DNA of 47,013 nucleotides from Bacteroidales bacterium (GTDB taxonomy: Bacteria > Bacteroidota > Bacteroidia > Bacteroidales > UBA932). The notes under the pieces were generated by a model that saw nothing but the letters and a program-made list of their open reading frames with translations, did no database searches and was not told where the DNA came from. Shown here one piece after another: positions 33,707-42,700 of this stretch (positions are counted from its first letter, which is position 1; each line of letters begins with the position of its first letter). The position numbers were made by a program, and so were the translations under genes. The DNA is taken from assembly GCA_016281435.1 (NCBI GenBank), contig JAEEIQ010000021.1, positions 1 through 47,013 on the forward strand, written 5' to 3'.

Positions 33707-34981
33707 ATGAAAAAGTATCGTGTCCTGACATCTTTTGTTGCGGCAGTCCTTGTCTCGTTAAGCCTGGCTGCGGCCCCCGCCGCCTTTACCGCCAGGTGGG
33801 AATTCTCCTCCCAGACAATAAAGAGCGGAACCTGGTTCAATGACCATTCCATTCAGGATGTGACTGGGGTGGGGACCCTCACTTTCGTGGGTTCGCATGC
33901 CGTTTACGGATATCTGAAGAACGGCGCGATTACGGTCTCCAATGTGAGGAAATGGGATTATTTCCTTTTCAGCGCCCCGTCCTGTAAGCTGAAGGCGGGA
34001 AGCGACATCGAGTTTTCGGTTTATTTCGGCGTCGACCGTGTCGGCGGTCCTTCCGAATGGGTGTGTGAGTATTTCGACGGGAGCAAATGGACCGGAACCG
34101 GGGAGAAGGTGTCCGTGACGACGAAGAAGTACAAAAACAACAATGAGAGCTGCTATGTCAAGACTTTCACGCTGAAAAAGACCCTCAGGGGAGGAGAAGT
34201 GAAGGTCAGGCTGCGTTGCATGGACGAATCGCCGGATCCGGATGCGACGGTCTATTTCCTGAATCAGCCGCGCTACGGAGCGTATCTGGCCGCATGGCCG
34301 GAGGGAGCATCGGTGTCGAAGAGGGTGCTGATGCTCGGCAATTCCTTCACCTTCTACGGTTCTTCTTATCTGGCCCTTGTCGAACTGGCGCACAGCCAGG
34401 GAAAGCGTCTGGATGTCGGCATCAACGTCAAGGGAGGCCAGAATTTCGGGCAGCACATGGGTCTCGAACGTTCCCGCGCTGCGATAGCGGAAGGTGGCTA
34501 TGAAGCCGCCTTGCTGCAGAACCAGAGCCTGGCGAATTCCTTCTATGCTTCCGATCCGGAGAAGTATGCCTACCTTATGGACGATGCCAAGGCACTGGCA
34601 GCGGAGATCAGGAAGTTCTCTCCTTCCTGTCGCCTGATCCTTGAGCGGACATGGTCCTCGCCGAAGGAGGATTGGCGCGGCTACGGCAGCGCAGAGGCCT
34701 TCGATGCCGACCTCAGGAAGGGCTCGGAGCAGATCGCCCCTGCGATGGGCGCGGACATTTCCCCGATCGGGGATGCCTTCATCCTCGCCCGCGCTGCGGG
34801 CCTTCCCCTGTACTGGAAGGACAATTTCCACCAGAATTACCTTGGCGCCTATCTCAAGGCCTGCGTGAACTACCTGGTCCTTTTCGGTGAACCTTTCACG
34901 GAGGACGCCTCCGACTACGGCCTTGATCCTGCCCAGGCCCGGACTTGCCGGGAGATAGCTTCAAAAGTGGTGCTGAAATGA
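33707..34981 (+). CDS. exported SGNH-like hydrolase, copy 1
   Basis: A 424-aa protein with a signal peptide (to about residue 22), a beta-sandwich domain (about 28-185; VCEYFDGSKW) and an SGNH/GDSL-like domain. Probable catalytic Ser is S213 in MLGNSFTF, block III Asn is N272 in LLQNQS, and D372-x-x-H375 lies in KDNFHQ. This suggests a deacetylase or esterase acting on a glycan outside the cytoplasm. The ATGA overlap at 34978-34981 couples it to a paralogue. The last 112 bp are nearly identical to the end of the paralogue, although the rest is diverged. Confidence 0.75.
   Translation: MKKYRVLTSFVAAVLVSLSLAAAPAAFTARWEFSSQTIKSGTWFNDHSIQDVTGVGTLTFVGSHAVYGYLKNGAITVSNVRKWDYFLFSAPSCKLKAGSDIEFSVYFGVDRVGGPSEWVCEYFDGSKWTGTGEKVSVTTKKYKNNNESCYVKTFTLKKTLRGGEVKVRLRCMDESPDPDATVYFLNQPRYGAYLAAWPEGASVSKRVLMLGNSFTFYGSSYLALVELAHSQGKRLDVGINVKGGQNFGQHMGLERSRAAIAEGGYEAALLQNQSLANSFYASDPEKYAYLMDDAKALAAEIRKFSPSCRLILERTWSSPKEDWRGYGSAEAFDADLRKGSEQIAPAMGADISPIGDAFILARAAGLPLYWKDNFHQNYLGAYLKACVNYLVLFGEPFTEDASDYGLDPAQARTCREIASKVVLK
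34861..34972 (+). repeat. 112-bp block nearly identical to 36108-36219
   Basis: The 3' ends of the two SGNH genes match at about 106 of 112 bases. The six differences are all at synonymous third positions. The protein tail YLVLFGEPFTEDASDYGLDP is identical in both. Confidence 0.8.
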
Positions 34982-36228
34982 TAAAATCATTGGTTTCCAT
35001 TGCCTTCGGCCTGCTTTTCGCCCTGGTCTCGGAGGCGGCGACCCCGTTCGTCGTCTCGAGGTGGGAGCTTCCCGCCGGGGCCGCAGAGTCATGGACAAAG
35101 GAGCACAGAATCGGCGACAAGACCGGCACAGGCTTCCTTTCCTTCGAGGGTCAGGCGCCGCGCTACCGCTATTCGAAGAATGGCTCGGTGTCCGTTTCCG
35201 GCATAAAGGCGGGAGACTTCTTCCTGCTTTCCGCCCCCGTCCCCGTCCTGGATGCAGGCACCGAGGTCGACGCGTCCTTCTATCTGAGCGTCGACAAGGC
35301 CGGAGGTCCGGAGGATTGGGCCTGCGAGTATTTTGACGGGAAGAAATGGCGGGTATTCGGGTCTTTCACCTTGAAAAAGTACGAGAACCCCAACGAAACC
35401 TGCTTCGTGCAGACTTTCCCGCTCAGGCGTAAATTGAAAACCGGTCTTCTGCAGGTGCGGGCCCGCGCCCTGGAAGATGCCGGTGATCCGGAAGCCAGGG
35501 TGTCCGTCATGCCGTCGCCCCGTTACGGAGCATATCTCGCGGCGTGGCCCAGGTCAAACGGGCGGCTGCGGGTCCTGATCCTGGGCAATTCGGCGACATA
35601 CCACGGCGCATCCTACCTCGCCTTGACGGAGATAGCCCACAGCCAGGGGAAGAGCCTTTCGATAGGCATAAACCTGAAGGGAGGCCAGACTTTCGGCCAG
35701 CATCTCAAGTTGGAACGTTCTCTTGCGGCCATCGCCGAGGGTGGTTATGATGCCGCCATCCTGCAGAACCACGCCACCGCCCCGTGTGCATATATAAAGG
35801 ATCCGCAGAAGAACGCCTCCGTCATGGAGGATTCCAAGGCCCTTGCTGCGCAGGTGCGTCAGTACTCCCCGTCCTGCCGGCTCATCTTCGAGCTCAGATG
35901 GGCCATGCCGAAAAATGACTGGTACGGATATGGAAGCGCCGAGGCCTTCGATGCCGTCCTTTCGGAAGGGACCGGCCGGCTTGCCGCCGGAATGGGTGCG
36001 GAAATCGCGCCCCATGGCAGGGCTTTCGCCCTCGGGAGGGAGGCCGGGCTGCCGCTTTACTGGAAGGATGATGCCCATCCCAGCGTCTTCGGAGCATATC
36101 TGAAGTCCTGCGTGAACTACCTGGTCCTTTTCGGTGAACCTTTCACGGAGGACGCCTCCGACTATGGCCTTGACCCCGCCCAGGCCCGGACTTGCCGGGA
36201 AATAGCTTCAAAGGTAGTGTTTGAATAA
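34978..36228 (+). CDS. exported SGNH-like hydrolase, copy 2
   Basis: 416 aa, paralogue of the preceding gene with the same layout: signal peptide (MIKSLVSIAFGLLFALVSEA), beta-sandwich (about 22-180) and SGNH-like domain. S205 lies in LGNSATY, N264 in ILQNHA and D364/H367 in KDDAHPS, a classical DxxH(P) block. Since all candidate residues are kept in both copies, both may be active with different substrates. The start at 34978 is set by the overlap and signal peptide. Confidence 0.75.
   Translation: MIKSLVSIAFGLLFALVSEAATPFVVSRWELPAGAAESWTKEHRIGDKTGTGFLSFEGQAPRYRYSKNGSVSVSGIKAGDFFLLSAPVPVLDAGTEVDASFYLSVDKAGGPEDWACEYFDGKKWRVFGSFTLKKYENPNETCFVQTFPLRRKLKTGLLQVRARALEDAGDPEARVSVMPSPRYGAYLAAWPRSNGRLRVLILGNSATYHGASYLALTEIAHSQGKSLSIGINLKGGQTFGQHLKLERSLAAIAEGGYDAAILQNHATAPCAYIKDPQKNASVMEDSKALAAQVRQYSPSCRLIFELRWAMPKNDWYGYGSAEAFDAVLSEGTGRLAAGMGAEIAPHGRAFALGREAGLPLYWKDDAHPSVFGAYLKSCVNYLVLFGEPFTEDASDYGLDPAQARTCREIASKVVFE
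36108..36219 (+). repeat. 112-bp block nearly identical to 34861-34972
   Basis: Second copy of the shared 3' segment, in the paralogous SGNH gene, 1247 bp downstream and in direct orientation. Confidence 0.8.
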
Positions 36229-36241
36229 AAATCATCAGATA

Positions 36242-37561
36242 ATGAAATTCAAGTCTATGGCCATTGTCGCGGCCCTTTCGCTGACAATCTCCTCCGGCGC
36301 TGCCGACCGCCGAATGGTAGTCATCAATCCCGGTCATTCCCACGCGGGCATAGCCCAGTCGGCCATGGTCCCGGGAGTGAGCGACACAGTGCTTGTGTAT
36401 GCCCCGGAGTGTCCCGAACTCCACGAGTATCTAGCCCGTATCGAAAGGTCCAATTCCCGCCGGAAAAACCCCACCCGCTGGGTGGAGAAGGTCTATGTAG
36501 GTGACGATTACCTGGAGAAGATACCTGCGGCCCGGAAGGGCGACTTCGCAGTGCTGGCCAACAAGAATAATTTCAAGTCGGCGCTTATCCTCAATGCGGT
36601 GGAGCTCGGGTACAACGTCCTGGCGGACAAGCCCATGGCCATAGTGCCCGGGGACCTTCCCATGCTCGAGAAGGCCTACAGCCTTGCGGCGGAGAAAGGG
36701 CTCGTGATCCTTGACATGATGACCGAGCGGTATAACGCCATGAACGTAGTCTGCAGGGAACTGGTCTCCGACGAGGCTTTCTTCGGCAAGGTCACGGACT
36801 TCCGCATAGACGACGTGCACCATTTCCTGAAACCCTCGGGCGGGAAGACCCTTGTCCGGCCGGCATGGTACTACGACATAAGGCAGCAGGGGGAAGGCGT
36901 CGCGGACGTTTCGACGCACTTTCTCGACCTCGCGTTCTGGGAGTGTTTTCCCGGAAAGAGCGTCGACAAGTCCCGCATCAAGGGCTTGAAGGCCACTCAT
37001 AACCCGACGGTGCTGACAAAGGAACAGTTCACGAGGTCGACCCTGTGCGAAGAGTTCCCGGACTTCCTTTCCGGCGTCGTGAAAGACGGGAAACTCGAAG
37101 TCATGTGCAACGGCACCATCGACTTCGAGATGGATGGAATTGCGATAGGAGTCAAAGTCAGCTGGAACTATGTCGCCCCGGAAGGCGGCGGAGATACCTT
37201 CTCCCAGGTGATCAAGGGGAAGAAGGCCACGGTCCGCATCCTGCAGGAAGAGAGCACTTCCTACAAGAGGGTGATGTACGTTGAAACTACTTCGAAGCAG
37301 GCTGCCGCGGCCCTGGAAAAGATACACTCAAGGATGCCTTTCGCTTCCTTCGAGCCTGAGGCTCCCGGCAAGTACAGGCTGGTCCTTGACCCCAAGCAGT
37401 TCCCGTCCGGCCGCTTCAGTTCCGGCACCATCGTCCCCGACTTCCTCTCCTACATCGACGATCCTTCATCCATGCCATCCTGGGAGGCCCCAAACACCCT
37501 TGTGAAGTACTACGTCACTACCGAAGCAGTCAGGCAGGTTTCGTCCCTTCCGGGAAAGTGA
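36242..37561 (+). CDS. exported Gfo/Idh/MocA-type oxidoreductase-like protein
   Basis: 439 aa with a signal peptide (MKFKSMAIVAALSLTISSGA). The body resembles the Gfo/Idh/MocA group that has a dedicated C-terminal oxidoreductase domain: VVINPGHSHAGIAQ, NPTRWVEKVYVG, LNAVELGYNVLADKPMAI and GEGVADVSTHFLDLAFWE. The usual GxGxxG of the Rossmann fold is replaced by NPGHSHAG. The ADKPMAI segment, where the catalytic Lys of the family sits, is kept. A TTG codon at 36221 would extend the frame by seven residues, but ATG at 36242 gives the clean signal peptide. Some relatives are NAD-dependent glycosidases; the activity here is unknown. Confidence 0.75.
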   Translation: MKFKSMAIVAALSLTISSGAADRRMVVINPGHSHAGIAQSAMVPGVSDTVLVYAPECPELHEYLARIERSNSRRKNPTRWVEKVYVGDDYLEKIPAARKGDFAVLANKNNFKSALILNAVELGYNVLADKPMAIVPGDLPMLEKAYSLAAEKGLVILDMMTERYNAMNVVCRELVSDEAFFGKVTDFRIDDVHHFLKPSGGKTLVRPAWYYDIRQQGEGVADVSTHFLDLAFWECFPGKSVDKSRIKGLKATHNPTVLTKEQFTRSTLCEEFPDFLSGVVKDGKLEVMCNGTIDFEMDGIAIGVKVSWNYVAPEGGGDTFSQVIKGKKATVRILQEESTSYKRVMYVETTSKQAAAALEKIHSRMPFASFEPEAPGKYRLVLDPKQFPSGRFSSGTIVPDFLSYIDDPSSMPSWEAPNTLVKYYVTTEAVRQVSSLPGK

Positions 37562-37588
37562 TAGAAAGAGAATGAAATAATTACAACC

Positions 37589-39691
37589 ATGAATACTAGA
37601 AAGATCTTTTTTCTGATGGCAATGACATCCATGCTTGCTTCGGCCTGTGCGCCGAAGATCCCCCAGACCCGTAAGGACGGGACCGTTGACACATATTTCG
37701 GAGTCGAGGTTGCGGATCCTTACCGCTGGCTCGAAGACGACACATCGGCCGAAACCGCCGCGTGGGTGAAGGCTCAGAACAAGGTTACGGAGCATTACCT
37801 GAAGGGCATCCGCTGCCGGGCTGGGATACTCGCGCGCCTGAAGGAAGTGGCCGACTATGAGAAAGTCGGCGTTCCCTTCCGTGAGAAGAACGGCAAATGG
37901 TATTTCTACCGGAACGACGGCCTGCAGAACCAGAGCGTCCTGTACGAGATGGACGAACCAGGCGCGGAGGCAAGGGTGTTTCTGGACCCCAATACCCTCA
38001 GCGAGGACGGCACGGTGGCGCTTAAGGGCGTCTATTTCTCCCATGACTGCAAGTATGCGGCGTACAGCATCTCCCGCAGCGGCAGCGACTGGCAGGAGTT
38101 CTACGTGATGGATGTTGAAAGCCGCAGCCTGCTCGAAGACCACATCGTCTGGGCGAAGTTCTCCGGAGCTTCCTGGCGCGGGGACGGATTCTACTACAGC
38201 GCTTATGACAAGCCCGTGGGCGACGGGCACGAGTACAGCGGCAAGAACGAGGGCCACAAGGTCTTCTACCATCGTATCGGCACGCCCCAGTCGGAGGACA
38301 AGCTCTTCTTCAGCAATCCCGATGAGCCCCTGCGCTTCTATTCCGTCGACATAAACGAAGAGGAGACCATGGCCTTCCTTTCCGAAGACGGGGCCGATGT
38401 GGGCAACAACCTTTACGTGATGGACCTGAGGCGGGAGGAAGCGGGTTTTGTCCGCATGACGGCGGATATGAAGAACCGTACTTATCCGCTTGAGACAGAC
38501 GGGGACAAGATATTCCTATTCACGAATTACGGCGCGCCCATGAACAAGATAGCGGTCGCGGACGTGCGCAGGCCGCAGTGCGATTTCTGGAAGGATCTGA
38601 TTCCGGAAGCCGGGAACGTCCTTGAGGGCGCGGTCTTCGTTTCGGACAGGATAATCGCTTCGTACAGCCAGGATGCCTCCACGCATGCCAGGGTGTTCAC
38701 TTCGGACGGGAAACTACTCGGTGAAGTAGCCCTGCCGGGAGTCGGCAGCGCATCCTTCATCGGGCGCAAGGGCGAGCCGTGGTGTTATTATTCCTATTCG
38801 TCGTTCACCGTGCCCGGCTCCATTTACAGTTTCGACCTCGGGACCGGCGCCAGCTCCGTCTACAAGCAGCCGAAGACTGCATTCGACCTGTCCGCGTTCG
38901 AGACTGTCCAGGTGTTCTTCCCCAGCAAGGACGGCACCCGTATCCCGATGTTCCTTACATACAAGAAGGGTCTGGAGCGCAACGGGGACAATCCGGTTTA
39001 CCTTTACGGCTACGGCGGGTTCGACATCAGTCTTCCGCCGTCCTTCTCCTCGATGCGCATACCCTTCCTCGAGGCCGGCGGCATCTACGCGCAGGTTAAC
39101 CTCAGGGGAGGCGGCGAGTATGGCGAAGCCTGGCATCTGGCCGGGACGAAAATGCAGAAGCAGAACGTTTTCGATGACTTCATCTCCGCAGCCGAGTGGC
39201 TCATATCGGAAAAATATACGTCCAGCAGGAGAATTGCCATCGTGGGCGGGTCCAACGGCGGCCTCCTTGTCGGGGCGTGCCTCGCCCAGAGGCCTGACCT
39301 CTATGCCGCCGCCGTGCCCCAGGTCGGGGTCATGGACATGCTGCGCTACCATAAATTCACCATCGGCTGGAACTGGGCGCCCGATTACGGAACCTCGGAA
39401 GACAGTCCCGAGATGTTCGAATACCTGCGTTCATATTCCCCTCTGCACAACCTGAAGCCCGGCACATCCTACCCGGCCACGCTCGTGACCACGGCGGACC
39501 ATGATGACCGCGTCGTACCAGCGCATTCATTCAAGTTCGCGGCGACCCTGCAGGAGTGTAACGCAGGTCCGAACCCGGCCCTGATACGCATCGATACGAA
39601 GGCCGGCCACGGCGGCGGCAAGCCCCTCACCAAAGTCCTTGAAGAGCAGGCTGATATCTACGCCTTCATCTTCAAGAACCTGGGGATGTAG
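37589..39691 (+). CDS. prolyl oligopeptidase (peptidase family S9A), lipoprotein
   Basis: A 700-aa serine peptidase. N-terminal lipobox MLASAC (Cys20), then a seven-bladed propeller region (about 70-420), then the alpha/beta hydrolase. NLRGGGEYGEAWH is the conserved S9A segment. Catalytic residues are S555 in GGSNGG, the Asp in TADHDDRV (637-640) and H674 in AGHGGGKP, spaced almost as in porcine POP. It cleaves short peptides after proline. It is the last gene of the plus-strand operon, 27 bp after the oxidoreductase, and ends 20 bp from the convergent regulator gene. Confidence 0.93.
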   Translation: MNTRKIFFLMAMTSMLASACAPKIPQTRKDGTVDTYFGVEVADPYRWLEDDTSAETAAWVKAQNKVTEHYLKGIRCRAGILARLKEVADYEKVGVPFREKNGKWYFYRNDGLQNQSVLYEMDEPGAEARVFLDPNTLSEDGTVALKGVYFSHDCKYAAYSISRSGSDWQEFYVMDVESRSLLEDHIVWAKFSGASWRGDGFYYSAYDKPVGDGHEYSGKNEGHKVFYHRIGTPQSEDKLFFSNPDEPLRFYSVDINEEETMAFLSEDGADVGNNLYVMDLRREEAGFVRMTADMKNRTYPLETDGDKIFLFTNYGAPMNKIAVADVRRPQCDFWKDLIPEAGNVLEGAVFVSDRIIASYSQDASTHARVFTSDGKLLGEVALPGVGSASFIGRKGEPWCYYSYSSFTVPGSIYSFDLGTGASSVYKQPKTAFDLSAFETVQVFFPSKDGTRIPMFLTYKKGLERNGDNPVYLYGYGGFDISLPPSFSSMRIPFLEAGGIYAQVNLRGGGEYGEAWHLAGTKMQKQNVFDDFISAAEWLISEKYTSSRRIAIVGGSNGGLLVGACLAQRPDLYAAAVPQVGVMDMLRYHKFTIGWNWAPDYGTSEDSPEMFEYLRSYSPLHNLKPGTSYPATLVTTADHDDRVVPAHSFKFAATLQECNAGPNPALIRIDTKAGHGGGKPLTKVLEEQADIYAFIFKNLGM

Positions 39692-39711
39692 CAGGGGCGG
39701 CAGACCCGGGC

Positions 39712-42700
39712 TTATTTCCTGCGGGATCGCGCCTGCTGGCGGTAATTGAATGGGGTTGTTCCGGTGTTTTTCCGGAATACGAGAATGAAATACGAAGTGG
39801 ACGCAAATCCGACCCTGTCGCCGACTTCCGACACGGGCATGTCGGTGGCGGTCAGCAGTTTTTTTGCCGCCAGGATGCGTTTGTCCCGGATAAAAGCGGA
39901 AGGTGTTGTCTTCGCATATCTTCCTATTTTGTCGTACAGATTTTTTTTGCTCATCCCCATCTTCGTGGCAAAGTCTCCGACGGAGAGGTTCTTATCGTGC
40001 ATGCATTCTTCGATGACCGCGGATGCCTTGTCGAGGAACACTGAATCGGATTCCTTACCCTTTTTCCTGAGGATTAGGAGGATGGCGACAGTGAGGATTG
40101 CAGCAAGGATGGAAAGGAGGGCAAACAATGGTCCGTTCCGTCTCCGCACGTCTATGATCAGGCTTTTCTCTTTCCCGCCGGCGCCGTCGGAAACACGTAT
40201 GGTATGATACGAAAGGATGTGTGTCCCGGCCTTGAGGCCGCGGAAGGCCGTTTCTGCTGAAACTCCGCCGGCAATCTGTCCTTCACCTCCGTCCATGTTG
40301 AAGGCAAGGGCATATGCCCCGGATGATGCCATATCGGGTATTATAAAAGATATCTTCAGGCTGTCCTTGCCCTCTTTAATGCTGATTGTCCCATCCTTCA
40401 AGGTCAGGGTGTCCGGGCCGCAACGGATGGCTTCCGGCACAGGTTCGGGCAGGAAACTTGCCTCTCCGTCATCATCTGCGGATACGACGGTCACGCCTCC
40501 TACGCCCGCAAACAAAAGCCGCCCGTCCGGACAAACGGCGGAGGCTCCGGAAACATACTGGCTGCAGATCGCCTTTTGCTCTCCGGTGTATTTCATGACG
40601 AATCCATTGGCCGGGTTCATGGAAAACAGGCCTTCGCTGCCTGATATCCAAAGCTTTCCCGAACCATCTTTTTCGATACAGTACAGGACCGTATTCTGAA
40701 ATAGCCTCAAGGGGTCCGTAAACTCTTGCAACCTGTTGAACCGACGGTCATAAGACCATAGTCCGTATTCCGTGGTAATCCAGACGATCCCGTTGTCATC
40801 CTCGATTATGTCCGTTGCCCTGCGGATCCGCGGAAGCACGTCCCTCGCCTCGGGCTTGAATTCTCCGTCCTCGCAGGAATACATCTGCAATCCTTTTTCG
40901 GAGGCAATCCAAAGGCAGCCCGCGGAATCCAGGAAGAGCTGCTTCATGTAGGCGGAAGTCCAGCCCTCCGGATGGATTTCCGTAAGGGTTCCCGTGTTTC
41001 TGTCGAATCGGTACAGGTCGGTGTTCGATGTCAGGAGAAATGTCCCTTTCTCCCACGGGAGAATGTTCCGGATGCATTTAAGCCCGCTTACCGGTTCGGC
41101 CTTTCCGGTGACCGTGTCGATTATATACAGGCCCCCTGAATAGAATCCGGCGAGGACCTCCCGTCCCAGTGGGATGATGCTCTTGGTTTCGTATGCATTC
41201 GCGCATCTGTACGTATGCAGTGAAGATGTCTTGGGATCGTATCTTAATATGTTGCCGTCTCCCGGCCTTCCCATCCAGATGCTCCCGTCTTCCGCTGCCG
41301 CGATGCAACTTACCACCGAGGACTCGAAAAGATTGTTTCCGTTCTTGTCCGGAAGATAGGACAGGGGATACTTTTCAGGCGAGGAGAAATAAAGCTTTCC
41401 GTCTCGGGTCGCGCACCACCATCCTCCGTTGTCGTCCACGAATCTCAGGAAATCGGAATCGTCATCCCTGGAAAAATAAAGTGGATCCATGCTGCCCGGA
41501 ACCGGCCCCAACCCTGATTCGTTAATCATGTACAGGGTTTCTTTTCCGTCTTCCGTACGTATCCATACAAGGTTGTCCAATACCGGCCTGGCCAGTATTG
41601 CTTCCTTTCCGGCGGAAGCCAGGAGTTCCAGCCGGTCCGAGTCCATGTTCCATCGGTACAGCCCGCCGTTCTCGCCTACGAGGAATGCGTTTCTCCCAAG
41701 GGTTGACGCGCTTTTAAAGCGGAGGTCCTGTCGGGGAAACATGTCGTTTACCGGTACTCCGTCCCGGATGTTGCAGACTCTTGTACCCATCGAGGAAGCG
41801 ACGAGCAGGAGCCCCTGGCCGATATCCGCCAGGCCCCTTACGGAAGCTTTGTGAAAATGGAGAATGTCCGTAAACTGATGATTATCGGTATCATATAGCC
41901 ATGCTCCTTCGTCCGTCAGCGCCCAAAGTCTTCCGGATGCGTCCCGGACAATCCTGCCGACGGACGGGTACGGAGGGTGCAGCCCTTTGAATCCGGCAGC
42001 CGTGAACCGCGATCCGTCATATCTGAAGAGCTTGGTCCCGTTCGTCATCCACATGAAACCGTCAGAGTCCTGGCACATGCTGCATACGGGTCCCCCTGCT
42101 GCATAATCCGGGAGAGCGATTTCGCGGAAAACCCTTGCCGACGGATTCTGGCCGGAGCAGGGCGCCCCCAGAAGCAGCAAAAGCGCTAGCACAGGGAGGA
42201 AGGCTTTCGGAGTGCGTCCGAAGCGTTTCTTGAAGCAGGAAGAGAAATAGGAACGGCTGTTGAAGCCCGTCTTCTCGGCTGCTTCGTCAATGCTGCAGTT
42301 CCCCGACTCCAGGAGATGCCTGGCCATGTCCAGGCGTATGCCCGACATGAGTTTCCCGGCCCCTATTCCAATAATGTCGGAAAGCTGGCCATACATGGAT
42401 GACCGGCTCATCCCGAGGTCGCTTGCAAGTTTGGAGGAAGAATATGAGCCATCCTCCGCGTTGGATTCAATGGTCCGGACGACTTTTTTTAGAAAAGACG
42501 CGGCTTCGGGAGAGAGTGTCCCCGTCCCGGGGCAATCAAAGGTGTACTCCAGCCCCTCGATGGAAGAACTGACTTTGAAAATGCGTTTCTTCCGCTTGTT
42601 GGAGGCGCGCGATACTGCGGCTGCAAGGCCGCACGCGGCGAGAACGGCAAGCAGGACGGCTATTTCGAGCCTCGCGCCTACAGTGATATATAATCTTTTT

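Noticed and set aside
42140..42210. Separate start codon for the second half of the double regulator
   Set aside because: No ATG is near the internal signal. A GTG (V597) would give a signal peptide without any basic N-terminal residues. The frame is continuous, so one protein is annotated.
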